A stretch of 64,000 bases of DNA, taken from NCBI GenBank assembly GCA_030770545.1, contig CM061098.1, forward strand, positions 5,350,001 through 5,414,000, read 5' to 3'. How positions within the stretch are numbered: position 1 is the first letter of the stretch; every line of letters starts with the position of its first letter. The translations under genes and the position numbers were made by a program. Under the pieces are notes generated by a model. It worked only from the letters and a program-made list of their open reading frames with translations. It was not told the DNA's origin and ran no database searches. This document shows positions 25,525-36,700 of the stretch, in pieces. The DNA is from Macropodus opercularis. Lineage: Eukaryota > Chordata > Actinopteri > Anabantiformes > Osphronemidae.

Positions 25525-28500
25525 GTAACGTGACTCTGTGGCCTCTGCATTTGCCGTAATCAATCCTCTGAGACTTCCATCCATCACATTCCTGTCGTGG
25601 TGGTAGATACTGTAGGTTTTGTTTGTGTCCTAATTAAGAACCCGAGCAAACCGGTTACACCCAGAGAACATTCATGGTGATTAGATACTTTTTCATGGTT
25701 TCTTATTATCCTTTCATACGACTCTATAAAATCAGCTCTTGTTAACTTTGATTATCACAAGCCACTTGCCGCTGACCCCTGCGTTCACGAGCAGCAACCT
25801 CTCCAAAAGATTTATTCTTGTCTCAGACAGACTGGGTAACAAAACCAGCAGGCTGCTCGCAGGACAGTGCAGCTGTGCATAGAATGGTCTGCCTCCGGTA
25901 CAAACTGCCTGTTATTGTAACAACTCTTTGTCTTTGCTATAAATACACAGGAAGTGAAAAGCTTGGCTAATAGCCTCATGAGAATGCTGCAGCTGCCTGG
26001 CATACTTCACCATCCATTGCTAAGCCACATCAGTCAGACACCTTGTTTATTCATCTGCTAAGGGCACTCGCAGCTTTCCAAGCAGCTACCCTTTTTTGGG
26101 AAGCTTGTGGCGTGTGCCTGTAGTCCTGCAGCATTCTGTCTTGTTATGATGGACACTTCAGGCTGCAAATAGAGCAAGATTTAGTTTGTGGTGTTTGCAG
26201 AAACTTCAGTGAGACCTTTCGAGGGCCTTGTGACTTTGATCAGTAACCTTTCAGGTGGCTGAAGTCTAATTCGGGATCCTATTTGTAGATTTGCCAGCTG
26301 CCACCCAACGGGACCGAGACTTATCGTACTGTGACCCTCAGCACCCAGCTTTGCAGCTACAGCAATGCAGCATGATTCTGAGAGGTATCAGTGTGTGACT
26401 TGTGACTGGCATTGCTATTGTATTAGTAATGGACAATGTGACCTTTCCTGTTTTTATTTTAATCCATTATTGGAAGACGCTGAGGCCGCTTATACCCCAG
26501 CCACATGATGCTGACATAGAATGGATCCCTGACATCATCTGAATGTGAACAACGTGGACTTCAACTGGAAGTGCTCTCACCGAAATGAAATGAAGACTTA
26601 AAAAAAACATGACGAACGTCTCATTTTAAGAATCGGTTGGCGATTGATCCAGTCAGGTTAACTCTTACCATCTGAAGATACTCTGCCTGTTTGGCTCAAT
26701 GAATCAGTAAAGCTGAAAAGCAGCAGAAGTGGACTAGTCAAAGCAGCAAATGCACTTCATCGGTTGGATATGTTAATGCTGAGCCACCATCTGGCCCGTT
26801 GTCTTGTTGAGATGAATGAATGTGCAGGAGTCTACATGGCCTCTATATGCTTCTCTGTGCCATCTTAGATTAATGGTCCGTTGCTTGGGCGCTTCCCCCA
26901 CTTAAGCACTTACTCACAACGTTCTAGTGATGCACAATTTTTTTTCTCTGCATTATTCACCCTATTAGCAGATGAGAGTTGGATGAAGCAGTGTAGGAGA
27001 CGTATAAAAACGTGTTAATTAAAGAACTAGCCTAGCTCAGTGCCACACTGGTTAAAGTAGTGGATCTGTATGTTAAACCACACCTGCCACTGTGTTTTGA
27101 GGCCACAATTAAACATTTAATGTTTTATTTAACGACTTAATTTTCAGTACTAATCCATATTATTGTTTCCTTAATATTTCAAATATTGCTACTACTCCTA
27201 GTTCTACTCTAGGAAGCTTTCATCAAATTAGACAAGATTAGATGGCACCTCTCTCTCAATACAAGATCCTGTTCTTATTTTGGTGATTATGTTAAACATT
27301 TAGTCTTTTTTTTTTTTTAACCAAACATATTGACAAGAATTTAGATTTGAGAAGTTCTAACACTAAAACATTTATGCTAAAAAAACATCAATTGATTAAA
27401 CCTAAATATGGGGTCTCCAGGGGAGGTATTAAATCTAATCCTATACTTGAATGACCTTCTAAACCACAGGGCTCAGTTGGCAGAGCAGTTGTCTACCAAC
27501 AGTAGCATCGGTGGCTGGGTTCCCACTTCCTATTGGCCACATGTCAAAGTGAGCAACCCCCACGTTGGCGTGTGTGTAAGTCTCTTCGGATAAAATCACC
27601 TGGCAAATGACTGAATATAAAAACAAAAAGAAGAAACAAGGCTGTTGTCTAACTAAACAGATTTCCTGAAGGTAGCTTAGACACAGAACATCCATTGTCT
27701 TTATTTACGCTGCAGAGTTTCCACCCAGCCTCCTGGGGTTTATTGTCCCCCTCCCCCATGTAGTGATGCTCACCAGCATCACTTCTCTTTCTGGCCAGAT
27801 GCTCCAATTTATCAATACCATCCATCAGGCCACACACAGCACATCTGACAGGGTCAGTGACCCAGCGTCGACATTATTAATGCACAGGTTTACACTGCCA
27901 CACGCAGTCACATGTTTCAGTCATACACCTTTTCCCACCCTTCATTTTTAAATCAACTCATATTTCTGCTGTGAGCAGCCCCGATACTGGTTCACTACCA
28001 CGGACACTATTCCTAAATCCATAGATGTAAACGTCTGATGGGAGATAAAATAATGATGTACCGGCGAAAGACGTTGGATTGTAGAATCTGTACGAAGTGT
28101 TTCAACAACCACATTAGGCACCGGATCAGTCATTGAGTTTTACACCACACATCGACCTTTGTCCACAGTGCCAGTCACCTTTATGTCCTGCTCAGATCCT
28201 GCCACAACCTTTTCCCTGACATGTACTGAGTCTGGGGAAAAAGAAGGAAACATAAGTAACTTCGTGCCTGTTTGACTCTTTTCATGGTCTCTCTTCAGGC
28301 GTTTCTCGGTGGGAACTCCCATGACTTTTATGACTGTCTCCTTACATCTAAACTGTTTCAGTCTATTGGCGACAGAGTTAACATTGCCAGAATAATGGAT
28401 TCATTTCCCTCTCTTCACTATTGACAGTCATGTTTACAGAAGTGTGACAGATGGATGCTGAGTAGGAATCAACTTGAGAGATGCATCTGTGCGTGCGCTC

Positions 28501-29519
28501 AGGCAGAAGATCTATTTAGACTGCCTCTGCAGCAAATACAGTCCCCTCTGCTTAAATCGAACAAATCTCCCACACACCGGCTTAATGTATTTTAAGGCCT
28601 TATTTCTCAAGGTGTGTTGTCTGGATTTTCCTCTTCTCTGAGATGGTTTGTTCTCACATCAGTTTGAGTCCGTGGGCGAGGAAAAGGGTTGTGCACGCAT
28701 CAGGGTTTGCTTTATTTGCCTAAATGGCCCGTCTGTGGAAGGCTGCTGAGCAACCTACCACTGACCAGTTAATATCATCTGTTTAGGAAAGGAACAGAGG
28801 CACCAGCACACATTTTGATGAACATGTTCCTACATAATTGCAGTGTCTGAACATCACTTTTGTTAAGAAACTGAGATTAACAAGCGTTAAGATCCTTAAT
28901 AATTATGTTGTTGACATTTAGAGCGCTGCCTGAGTCTGATAATAACTGATCTGGCTCGCCAGGCCTCTGATAAAGCCACAGTAATGTGGGGCTTTTGATC
29001 TGTTGTGCCTTAGAGTGAAAAGCAAATAGGAGCACAAAGAAATGTCTTGAATTTTTCATGAACGTGGACCAGTGCTCCAATTTCTCCAAACCCTGCCCTG
29101 AATTTTAAACATATATATTCCCTGATATCGTACAATAACAGTCAGCGGTCAACCGTTATGTAATAAATACTTTTAAGAAGAGCTGAGTGGCCTCATTACA
29201 GAGTATGATTAAGCTTAAATTAGATGTTTTCTTGAGACACGAATCGACTGTTGCCACAATTGTTTCTGGCTTTGCTCATGCAGTCTTTTTATTTATTTGA
29301 CCTTGTTAAAATGTACCTGGATTAAACAACAAACAGCTTGTCAGTGTGTTTGAGTCAAAAGCCAGTCAACTTCAAAATAACACGCAATTGTTGCCCATGT
29401 TGCTCCATCTCCAGTGATGTGATTAAATTCACAGGATCCAACATGAAAGTGCTTCAGAGTTGGAATCTCTTTGCTTCATTTGCTGTAACGCAGCTTTCTG
29501 TGTGATGTGTTTCTCCCAG
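25525..29519 (+). other. enox2: enox2 intron 2 (about 4.0 kb)
   Basis: GTAACG opens the intron and TTCTCCCAG closes it. It carries a degraded tRNA-derived SINE near 27.5 kb and a T-run near 27.31 kb. I see no other supported feature. Confidence 0.65.
27468..27632 (+). mobile_element. degraded tRNA-derived SINE
   Basis: An A-box-like segment (GGCTCAGTTGGCAGAGCAG, from 27470) and a B-box-like segment (GGCTGGGTTCC, about 27513-27523) are spaced as in a tRNA. They are followed by a CCACATGTCAAAGTG body and a tail CTTCGGATAAAATCACCTGG that resembles the GGATAAAAGCGTCTGCCAAATGA-type tails of fish SINEs. The B box is mutated and the arms do not fold as a functional tRNA, so this is a repeat and not a tRNA gene. 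Confidence 0.75.
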
Positions 29520-29663
29520 GACTCAACGCTTTGCCCTTTGATCCAGCAAGCAACAACGACCCCCTCCAGTTCAGCAGCTCCAGCGGACCACTGGTGACCG
29601 AGTGTCCTCTGGAAAACTCTGCCGAGAACAGCAAGAAGAGGAAGCGAGCCAGTCTGCCTCCAG
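29520..29663 (+). CDS. enox2: enox2 exon 3, with basic KKRKR cluster
   Basis: The acceptor is TTTCTCCCAG and the donor is CCAG followed by GTAGGG. The exon is 144 nt, exactly 48 codons, phase 1 at both ends, so it can be skipped without a frame change. It begins LNALPFDPASNNDPLQFSSS and ends SKKRKRASLPP, about residues 22 to 69 counted from the exon 2 ATG. It has a serine run, an acidic/Asn middle, one Cys (about residue 50) and a KKRKR cluster (about 60 to 64) resembling a monopartite nuclear import signal. Base composition is coding-like compared with the AT-rich surroundings. It is not part of the ENOX2 N-terminus I know from mammals, so it may be fish-specific or isoform-specific. The phase match on both sides makes chance unlikely. 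Confidence 0.75.
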
Positions 29664-30357
29664 GTAGGGTCAGCTTCTAGCTCGCGAACACGGCACAGCT
29701 TGAACACAGCTGCGGTTTTACTCTGTGGGCTCCAGGTCTGTCCAATTTGCCCTCAGCTATGTAAAATTCCAACTGCAAGGTTGTGCAGCCTTCAATGGAA
29801 GCGGTCTCCCCATCACTCCGAGGAGCTTTGATACGACAGTTAGATTTCTTACTCTGAGATTTCCCTTCCAACATCAAAGGCATTGGGTGTTGTTGCCTAA
29901 TCCTGTTATTTGGTGGTGCTGTTGGCGGAAACAGTAGCTTATTTCAGCCTTTGTTGTTTTCATTTCCTCGCCGGGTCCTGAGGCTCTGGTTGTCTGGCCT
30001 GTTTGGAGGTCAGGCAGCTGCAGGAGGAAGCTGCTCCGCTGAGACTGTGGGCCTGACTGTCCGCTACTGCGCTGGCGCCGCCTGCCAATCACAACGGCAG
30101 CGCGTTTTTAGCTTTCACACACAGATGCGCACATACCTGACCTGTCGCACACGGAGCAACATGCCAAACAAACTGAGTGAGTCATTAAACAGTCATTTGA
30201 ATTAGAGGTGGGTTGTGTGTTAATGTGTTTATTTCTTTAATTAAAAAGTCTTTTTTTTATTTTATTTAAGTAGAACTGACTAATTAATTGCTGTGTAAGT
30301 AATAGAAGAGGATTCTTAAGATGGAGAGTAGTTGTGCCATGTTCTTCTTTAGCAGGA

Positions 30358-30403
30358 CTAATTGGACTGGATTAATGCTCCTCATTAACAAGGCATTAAT
30401 CGA
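30358..30403. promoter_or_regulatory. homeodomain-core cluster in intron 3
   Basis: Four ATTA/TAAT cores (CTAATTGG, GGATTAATGC, TCATTAAC, GCATTAATCG) fall within about 46 bp. This is denser than expected for the surroundings and of the kind seen in conserved enhancers. Function is inferred. Confidence 0.3.
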
Positions 30404-32484
30404 CTATTCATCTGTTCTTTTTCTTTTGCATATTCACAGAGACAACTTCACATCTTGCTCCCATTTATTTCACTTTAATTCACTGACCACATCCTCCTTT
30501 AATTGGATAATGTATCATACATGATCACTAAACAAATGGCCAACATGTGGTCACAGGATGTTTTTTTTTTTTTTTTAATGTTGTCAGACACACACGCTTT
30601 AGGAATATGCGAATAAAATTGTGCCTTTTCTGCACAGACATGAAATATTAGTGGTGCTGCTGTATCTGTTATGACTGAATGAAGATATAGGATGAGGAAG
30701 TGTCATTTGATCTGACATGAAATGGATTCATTTGTTGTTGTATTCAAACAGCATAAAACCAGGAGACATGTCATTAGTTGTGGTAAAAGAGACAAAGTGT
30801 TTTGTGTTAGTCTGAGTATTTACCCTGTTTATAAGATTTAGGAGTAAAACATGAAACACCTCCGTTAAGGTAGACACATCATGCGTGGGGCTCATCTGTC
30901 AGTCACAGGTTTCATCTACACATCTCTCTGACGGCATTTTTCCAGCTTAGTGTGTGACTCTAGCAATTTTTTCGTCTTGACAGACGATTTGGACCACAGC
31001 GTGTTTCTGCCATTGATGCTGGGAGATGCTTTCAACTCATTTTCACTCGTCCTAAATTTATTTCTTCTCCTCTTGGCAGTTAAAGGCGTTTCCAAACCCA
31101 CCAAACCCCTGCAATTTCACAGTAAAAAATCTTTTCGGTGTCAAGTGTGTTTCAACAATCCACAACATAATGTATGTAGATATATTTGGTGCAGAGACAG
31201 TGCTCTGAATGTGAGGAAGCACACAGGTGTTAGTCCCACCACTGCTGTGAAAACACCCTCCAGTCATAATGTCGTTACCGTGAGGCAAATTCAATCAGGC
31301 AAAGTTGGTACAACCACATAGATTTTTATCTGCCACTGCACATACAGTAAGACGACTATAGTGTAGAATAAGGTCCGACAGACATTCTTAGAAATCAACT
31401 AGTACAAAAAGCTACTACTAACTTTAATCCATAATCCCATATTACAGTAAATACAGTAGACTGAACAGCCTTTGCTATAGTACAGTAAAACCACTTGCAG
31501 AGGCTTTAACAGACTTTCTGTTCATCTCTTTAACGTTGTCAGTCTTTCAACTGATTTCCATTTTAGGTCCTGCAGGCCCAACGAGTGTTTAAAGTGAAAA
31601 CCGCTAAAAATGTCAGATGTCGTGTCATTCGGAAATTACCATCACTGAATGGAAGACTATAGCTGTATAATCCCCGTGTTTCGACTGTTGTGGTCCTTTT
31701 GTGGCATCTCCCTAAAACCTGCTTCACGATGGAAACAGGCAGCTGCAGACATAAACCTGTGCTTACATACCTTACGCGCAGTATCACTATATAACTGCAG
31801 CCTAATGCAGCCCTGCTGTGGCTCCAGACTCTGCGTGCAGGTTTTGAATTGCATGCCTGAAGGACTTGAACAGCTGGGGGTTTGTCTTATAATGACTCTA
31901 ATTGGCTTATAGGTCTGAATCTACCTGGCTCCTGAAAGTCGTCCCTCCAGCTCCTGATGGAGAACAGATTTATTAATAGCCAACTTGATTGAGTCTCATT
32001 ACTGCAACCTGATGGAGGTATTTTCCTCATTATCGTTACCATTACATCTGATAATCTATCATAAATGTGTACAAGCACTGATGGCAACATTTGTCTTGCT
32101 TCTCACACAGTTGCACCGTCTTATAATAATTGACAGTGAATGTAGGAAGGCAACAAACACAGACTCTTTGATGTGGCCTATGAGCAGTCACGTCATTTCA
32201 GACTTAATGTCACCCTGATGATATATTATTTACTAATGATCTTTAAACCACCACAGCAAGACCGAACAACAAGCAACCAGATACATAATTAAGAACCCTC
32301 ACTTCTACTAAGCAGTCACCAGAAATGTTTGAAGTTCAATTTATATTCCGTTCATTCTGCCTCAAAATAGTCACTGTACATCAAATCCACTCCCTTCACA
32401 CCAAAGCGAACTGTGACTAACTTGATATTTTTATTTTGTTGAGTATGAAATTGCTGCAGGGAAATTAAACTTATTGGAAAGTAT

Positions 32485-32514
<30 letters not shown>
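32485..32514 (+). repeat. (CA)n microsatellite
   Basis: An uninterrupted CA run of about 14 to 15 units in enox2 intron 3. Confidence 0.97.
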
Positions 32515-32517
<3 letters not shown>

Positions 32518-33636
32518 TTGCGTCTAGACTAAGGCATGTTAAAAAAAATCACCATTGCAGTTTGCTGGCTTTGAGCCGGTCAAACTGAGGCCAACTCCAT
32601 ATTTATTTATTTATTTCTTTATCAAACACTGCTGTCTTTTTTTTTTATTTTTAATTGCTCCCTCCAAAGTCAAAACCATTCAAAATTCGGGCTTCATTTA
32701 TAGTTTGTGTGTGTCTGTCTTTGGTTATTTATCAGTTGCACAATGCCAGCGGTGGCTCTCTAGTCCTGCTTTGTTTTAGCTGCAGGTGTTGAGTAGAATG
32801 AGATTTTGAAGCGCTGGTGTGTTTTTTGTAGTGGCAGATTTAACCTTTTTAAATGGAAATGCAAATTGCTTCAGTGGAATCTGCACAAGCTGTATTTCAT
32901 TATCTCGTGCTTTGTTAGTGCCATAATGGTGATAATTGGGAAGCAGTTTCAAATGAAGTGTAGTGATTTACAATGTGAATTAGTGATACTTGAGAGTTAA
33001 AACAATCCTTTTATATACAGAAGTAATAGCTGCAATATGCAACTTAAGCCAGTGGTACTGTAGCATGAGACTTGAAATGCGTCTGCTCTGCTCCACCCAG
33101 CTCTCTCTCTCCCTGCTTCTTTATGTCTTCGCTCTGCTCTCTGTATTAGCTGTCACGGTAAACAAGGATAAGAGGCTCACTGATTGCTTAAAACGGCCTA
33201 ATTTCAAAACTTCTGTATTTGATTATCTCTGCACTGACGTATGACGCACATTAAAATTTAAAAGAAGAGACACCGCAGGGAAATGTTAGACGTTTTTGTA
33301 TTTACAGCTGACCGTGAATTTCCAGGTTCAGGAACATCATTGTCCCACAGCTGTGGATGGCAAAGGTCAAGTCAGCTTTTGTAATGAGGTGTGTTTTCAC
33401 TCTGCAGCACTTCTTAACTAACAACCTGTTGCCGAAAGTACAAACATTAGTTGGACGTGTTCCCACAGCCTTTCTTTTCAGAAAAGATGGCCACTTTACC
33501 CAAACCAGAAATGACATGAATACATGCATCAGCCTGTTGGACTTAAGTCTGACTGTACTGATTAGCAGCCAGTGAATGCTCTTCTTTCTACAGTTGAACA
33601 CTTATTCACTGGAAACCACTGCATGCATGCAGGCGC

Positions 33637-33638
<2 letters not shown>

Positions 33639-33707
<69 letters not shown>
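33639..33707 (+). repeat. (GT)n microsatellite with GC-alternating flank
   Basis: About 34 GT units are preceded directly by GCATGCATGCAGGCGCGC. Most of the combined tract alternates purine and pyrimidine. Val-Cys and Thr-His open frames through it are artefacts. Confidence 0.97.
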
Positions 33708-33708
<1 letters not shown>

Positions 33709-36700
33709 CCTGGCCTTTAGCTGGATGGGCTTCAAGAGTACCCCTAACAAGGTTGGGTGATATTGTGCAGTGATCACAACGGAGGCATGTTTGCAAACCT
33801 AAGGCCATGTGTATGGAATTATGTAAAGCATTATCAGTGCCAGGATTAAAGACATGTCCTCTCTCATGTTTGTTTTTGTGCATGAATCAATTGATTGTGT
33901 TTTATCACAAAGGCTAGTTCACAGGCGTATTTCTAGTACATAAAAGAATTGTACTCTCACCGATCCAATCTCTTGTGCATTAACCTTTAGTGTGAGCTAA
34001 GAGAAGTGTGGAATAAAATGCTATTGATTCTTCAGAAGAAAAGGTTAATGTCATTGAGCAGAGGGAAAATCAGAATACATGTTGTGTAGGTAGGGAGCTG
34101 CAGTATTCCTGGACCAGCCGGAACATCATGACATGACATGTAGCAACACGCGCATTATTACAGCAGAAAAATATCATAATGGGGATGAAAACATTTAAAG
34201 GTCTCATGTGGAGCAAAACCACTTGTGTTTGTTTGTATTTTTGCTCATGAAATATTTTCAGTGCCTAAAAACAACATGAAAAGCTTTTCTTCACGGTTTT
34301 ATTTTTCTAAACATTCTGGCTTTACATGGTTGAAACTCCACGTCACACAAAAGCTAAACCCTATGCCTCCGCTGCTGAAGCACTTCTGGTGAGTCATGCA
34401 TTAGAAAAATATATATTTCCAAATTCCCCTCAGTTCAAATCGCAACATCAAGCTCTGAAATTCTTATATACTGGGTATATTTTGCATAAAAATAGAGGAA
34501 AGTCCAAAAAATCTGATGAGCTGAGTTTTATGAGAAGGTTCTGTAGAACTGCCTTGTATTCTTCTTGTGTGCTTGTTAGTTGTGCACTTTTACAGGGCGC
34601 GATGTGAGGCCAAGAAGTCCTCACTGACTTCATCTGTGGCCAGCGTTCGTATTGGAAATCTTGAAACCGTGTTGTCAGTACAAGGTCTCTTGTGGGAGCA
34701 TGTAGTCCACACCCTGTCTTTTTACTCTGACCTCCCTATGATGAATGGTTTTCAGTCTGACTGGAATTTTCTATGCGGAGCCTAAAATACTAGACATAAA
34801 GCGCACTGTGGCAAAGTGAATGTGCTTTTACATCTGTGGAAGTACTGTATAATGGTTTCCTTATATGACATCTACCAGTATTTCTCTTTTGTGGCTTTTT
34901 TCATAGAAAAGTTATGGATTTAGGCATAAAAATGTAATGTGATGTCAACGACCCACTACTGGCAGGGGGAGAGCTGTTGGAAGGTAAATAATGTAATGGG
35001 CTACTTAAGCTGTCAGCGATGACAGTCCATTGAGATATATTGCTGGGCCATTGTCCCTGAGGTGTGTGTATGTGTGTGTGTACAGTGTCCTGGTTTCTGT
35101 GTGTGGAGACTGGGTGAGATCTACAGTTGCACGTCAGTCTCCGAGATGCTGAGACCACACAGTGACACGGAAGATTTAGAGCGATGCTGATGGATGGAAG
35201 TTGAACTCATTAACTCAGGATCCGTGGAAGCATGTAGGAGAATATCGAGGTTAATGACTTAGTGATTCTCAAGTATTCAGTATGGAAGGAAGTGCACACG
35301 CTTCTGCAGCACTATATGTCAACACAGTTTATGTGTTTTAAGTCTATGGGGAAATGGTGATTGAAATGCATGACAAGCTGCTGAGGGCCCTCCTCTCCTT
35401 ATTCATCAGGGATCAGTCAGCATCAGTCAGAACATAACAGTCCACTTGTCTCTACTGCTGCTCTGAGAGACATAAAGGCTGCACAGTGTCTCTGCGGGTG
35501 CATGAGCAGCATGTGATGGCGAATTTAGGCCTGTTTCTGTACTTGGCAAGTGGCCAAAGTCACAGCAAACTGGCTTTCATTCAGGTCAAAGTGGAAATAT
35601 TACATCCCTCGTTGTCAGTCTATTCAGCCAGCGATCATCAAACCAGGAACTCGTCCTTCATCCGTTTTGCCATTTCTCTCTTTTTTTTACTGTGCCCTTT
35701 GAGGCACCCTGACGCCCTTCGGTGCACTACAGTTGTCTGGGATTTAGTGGCACTTCACCTCGTCTTGCAAAGCCTACAAACACACAAGACCTAAATAATT
35801 CAGTGCCAGAAGGCACTGCGTCCTCTCATTAGACCCGGGCTGAGGCTAATGGCAAAGCCTCAAGCAAGGCTTAAACTCTAGAAATGTATCAAAACAGGAA
35901 TCGGCGCCTGACCTAGAGTTGTAAGCTCAATCAAAACAAACCTTGCTGGGTTGTTCTACTCATGGCCTCACTGATTCTGCAGCATATTTTTAAAAATATT
36001 TTCTGATTGGTTTCTCCTCATTATTTTGCCAGATTGACTACAATCTGGAGCTGCCTGCAAGTCATCTGTCAGTCCAGCACCTTTTCAGCAAGTATAAATT
36101 AAGATGTTCCTTTAGATACTGTATGTAAGGTTCTCTGTTGGTAAATTACATCACACCTACTCTAGTTTCACCTGTTGGGTCAGAGTTTCTGCTGATTTGG
36201 TTCAGTTAAGCTGCTTAAATAACCATATGAATCCATTTAAATGGTATTTGGACACTGTTAAGCCCATTTCACAGAACCCTCTACCTGGAAATGGACAGGT
36301 TAACGCAACATACCATGATAACGAGTCACACTGTGTTCGTTCTGAGGTATTTGCTATTTCTGTGCCTGCGACAGTGGTTACCCTGAGTGACCTGCATATT
36401 GTTCTGTTTGGCTAAAACCTTGGAGAAAAAAAAGACGAAGAAAAGGAAAGAAACTCGTCGTGGATCCTAGTAAGAAGTAAATTCCATTGCTACACACTAG
36501 TTCTGTATTTGAACATACGCTATGACACTACCTCCACTCAGATGGATGCAGATATTTTAAATTACAGTATATGTATCTTTGGAATGAGTGGAAATCACTT
36601 GATGGCCGTGACCCTTTGTTGTGGTGGGTAGGTGCAAGATCTGCTGCCAGTTGGTTAGTGAATAGTTAAGAATTACTATAAGAAAAACACCATGATGATG

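Noticed and set aside
27470..27545. tRNA gene
   Set aside because: A and B boxes are present but degraded, and the sequence continues into a SINE body and tail. It is a repeat.
33562..33883. Val-Cys and Thr-His repeat frames on both strands; also at 16712-16934 and 57100-57363
   Set aside because: These are translations of CA/TG microsatellites.
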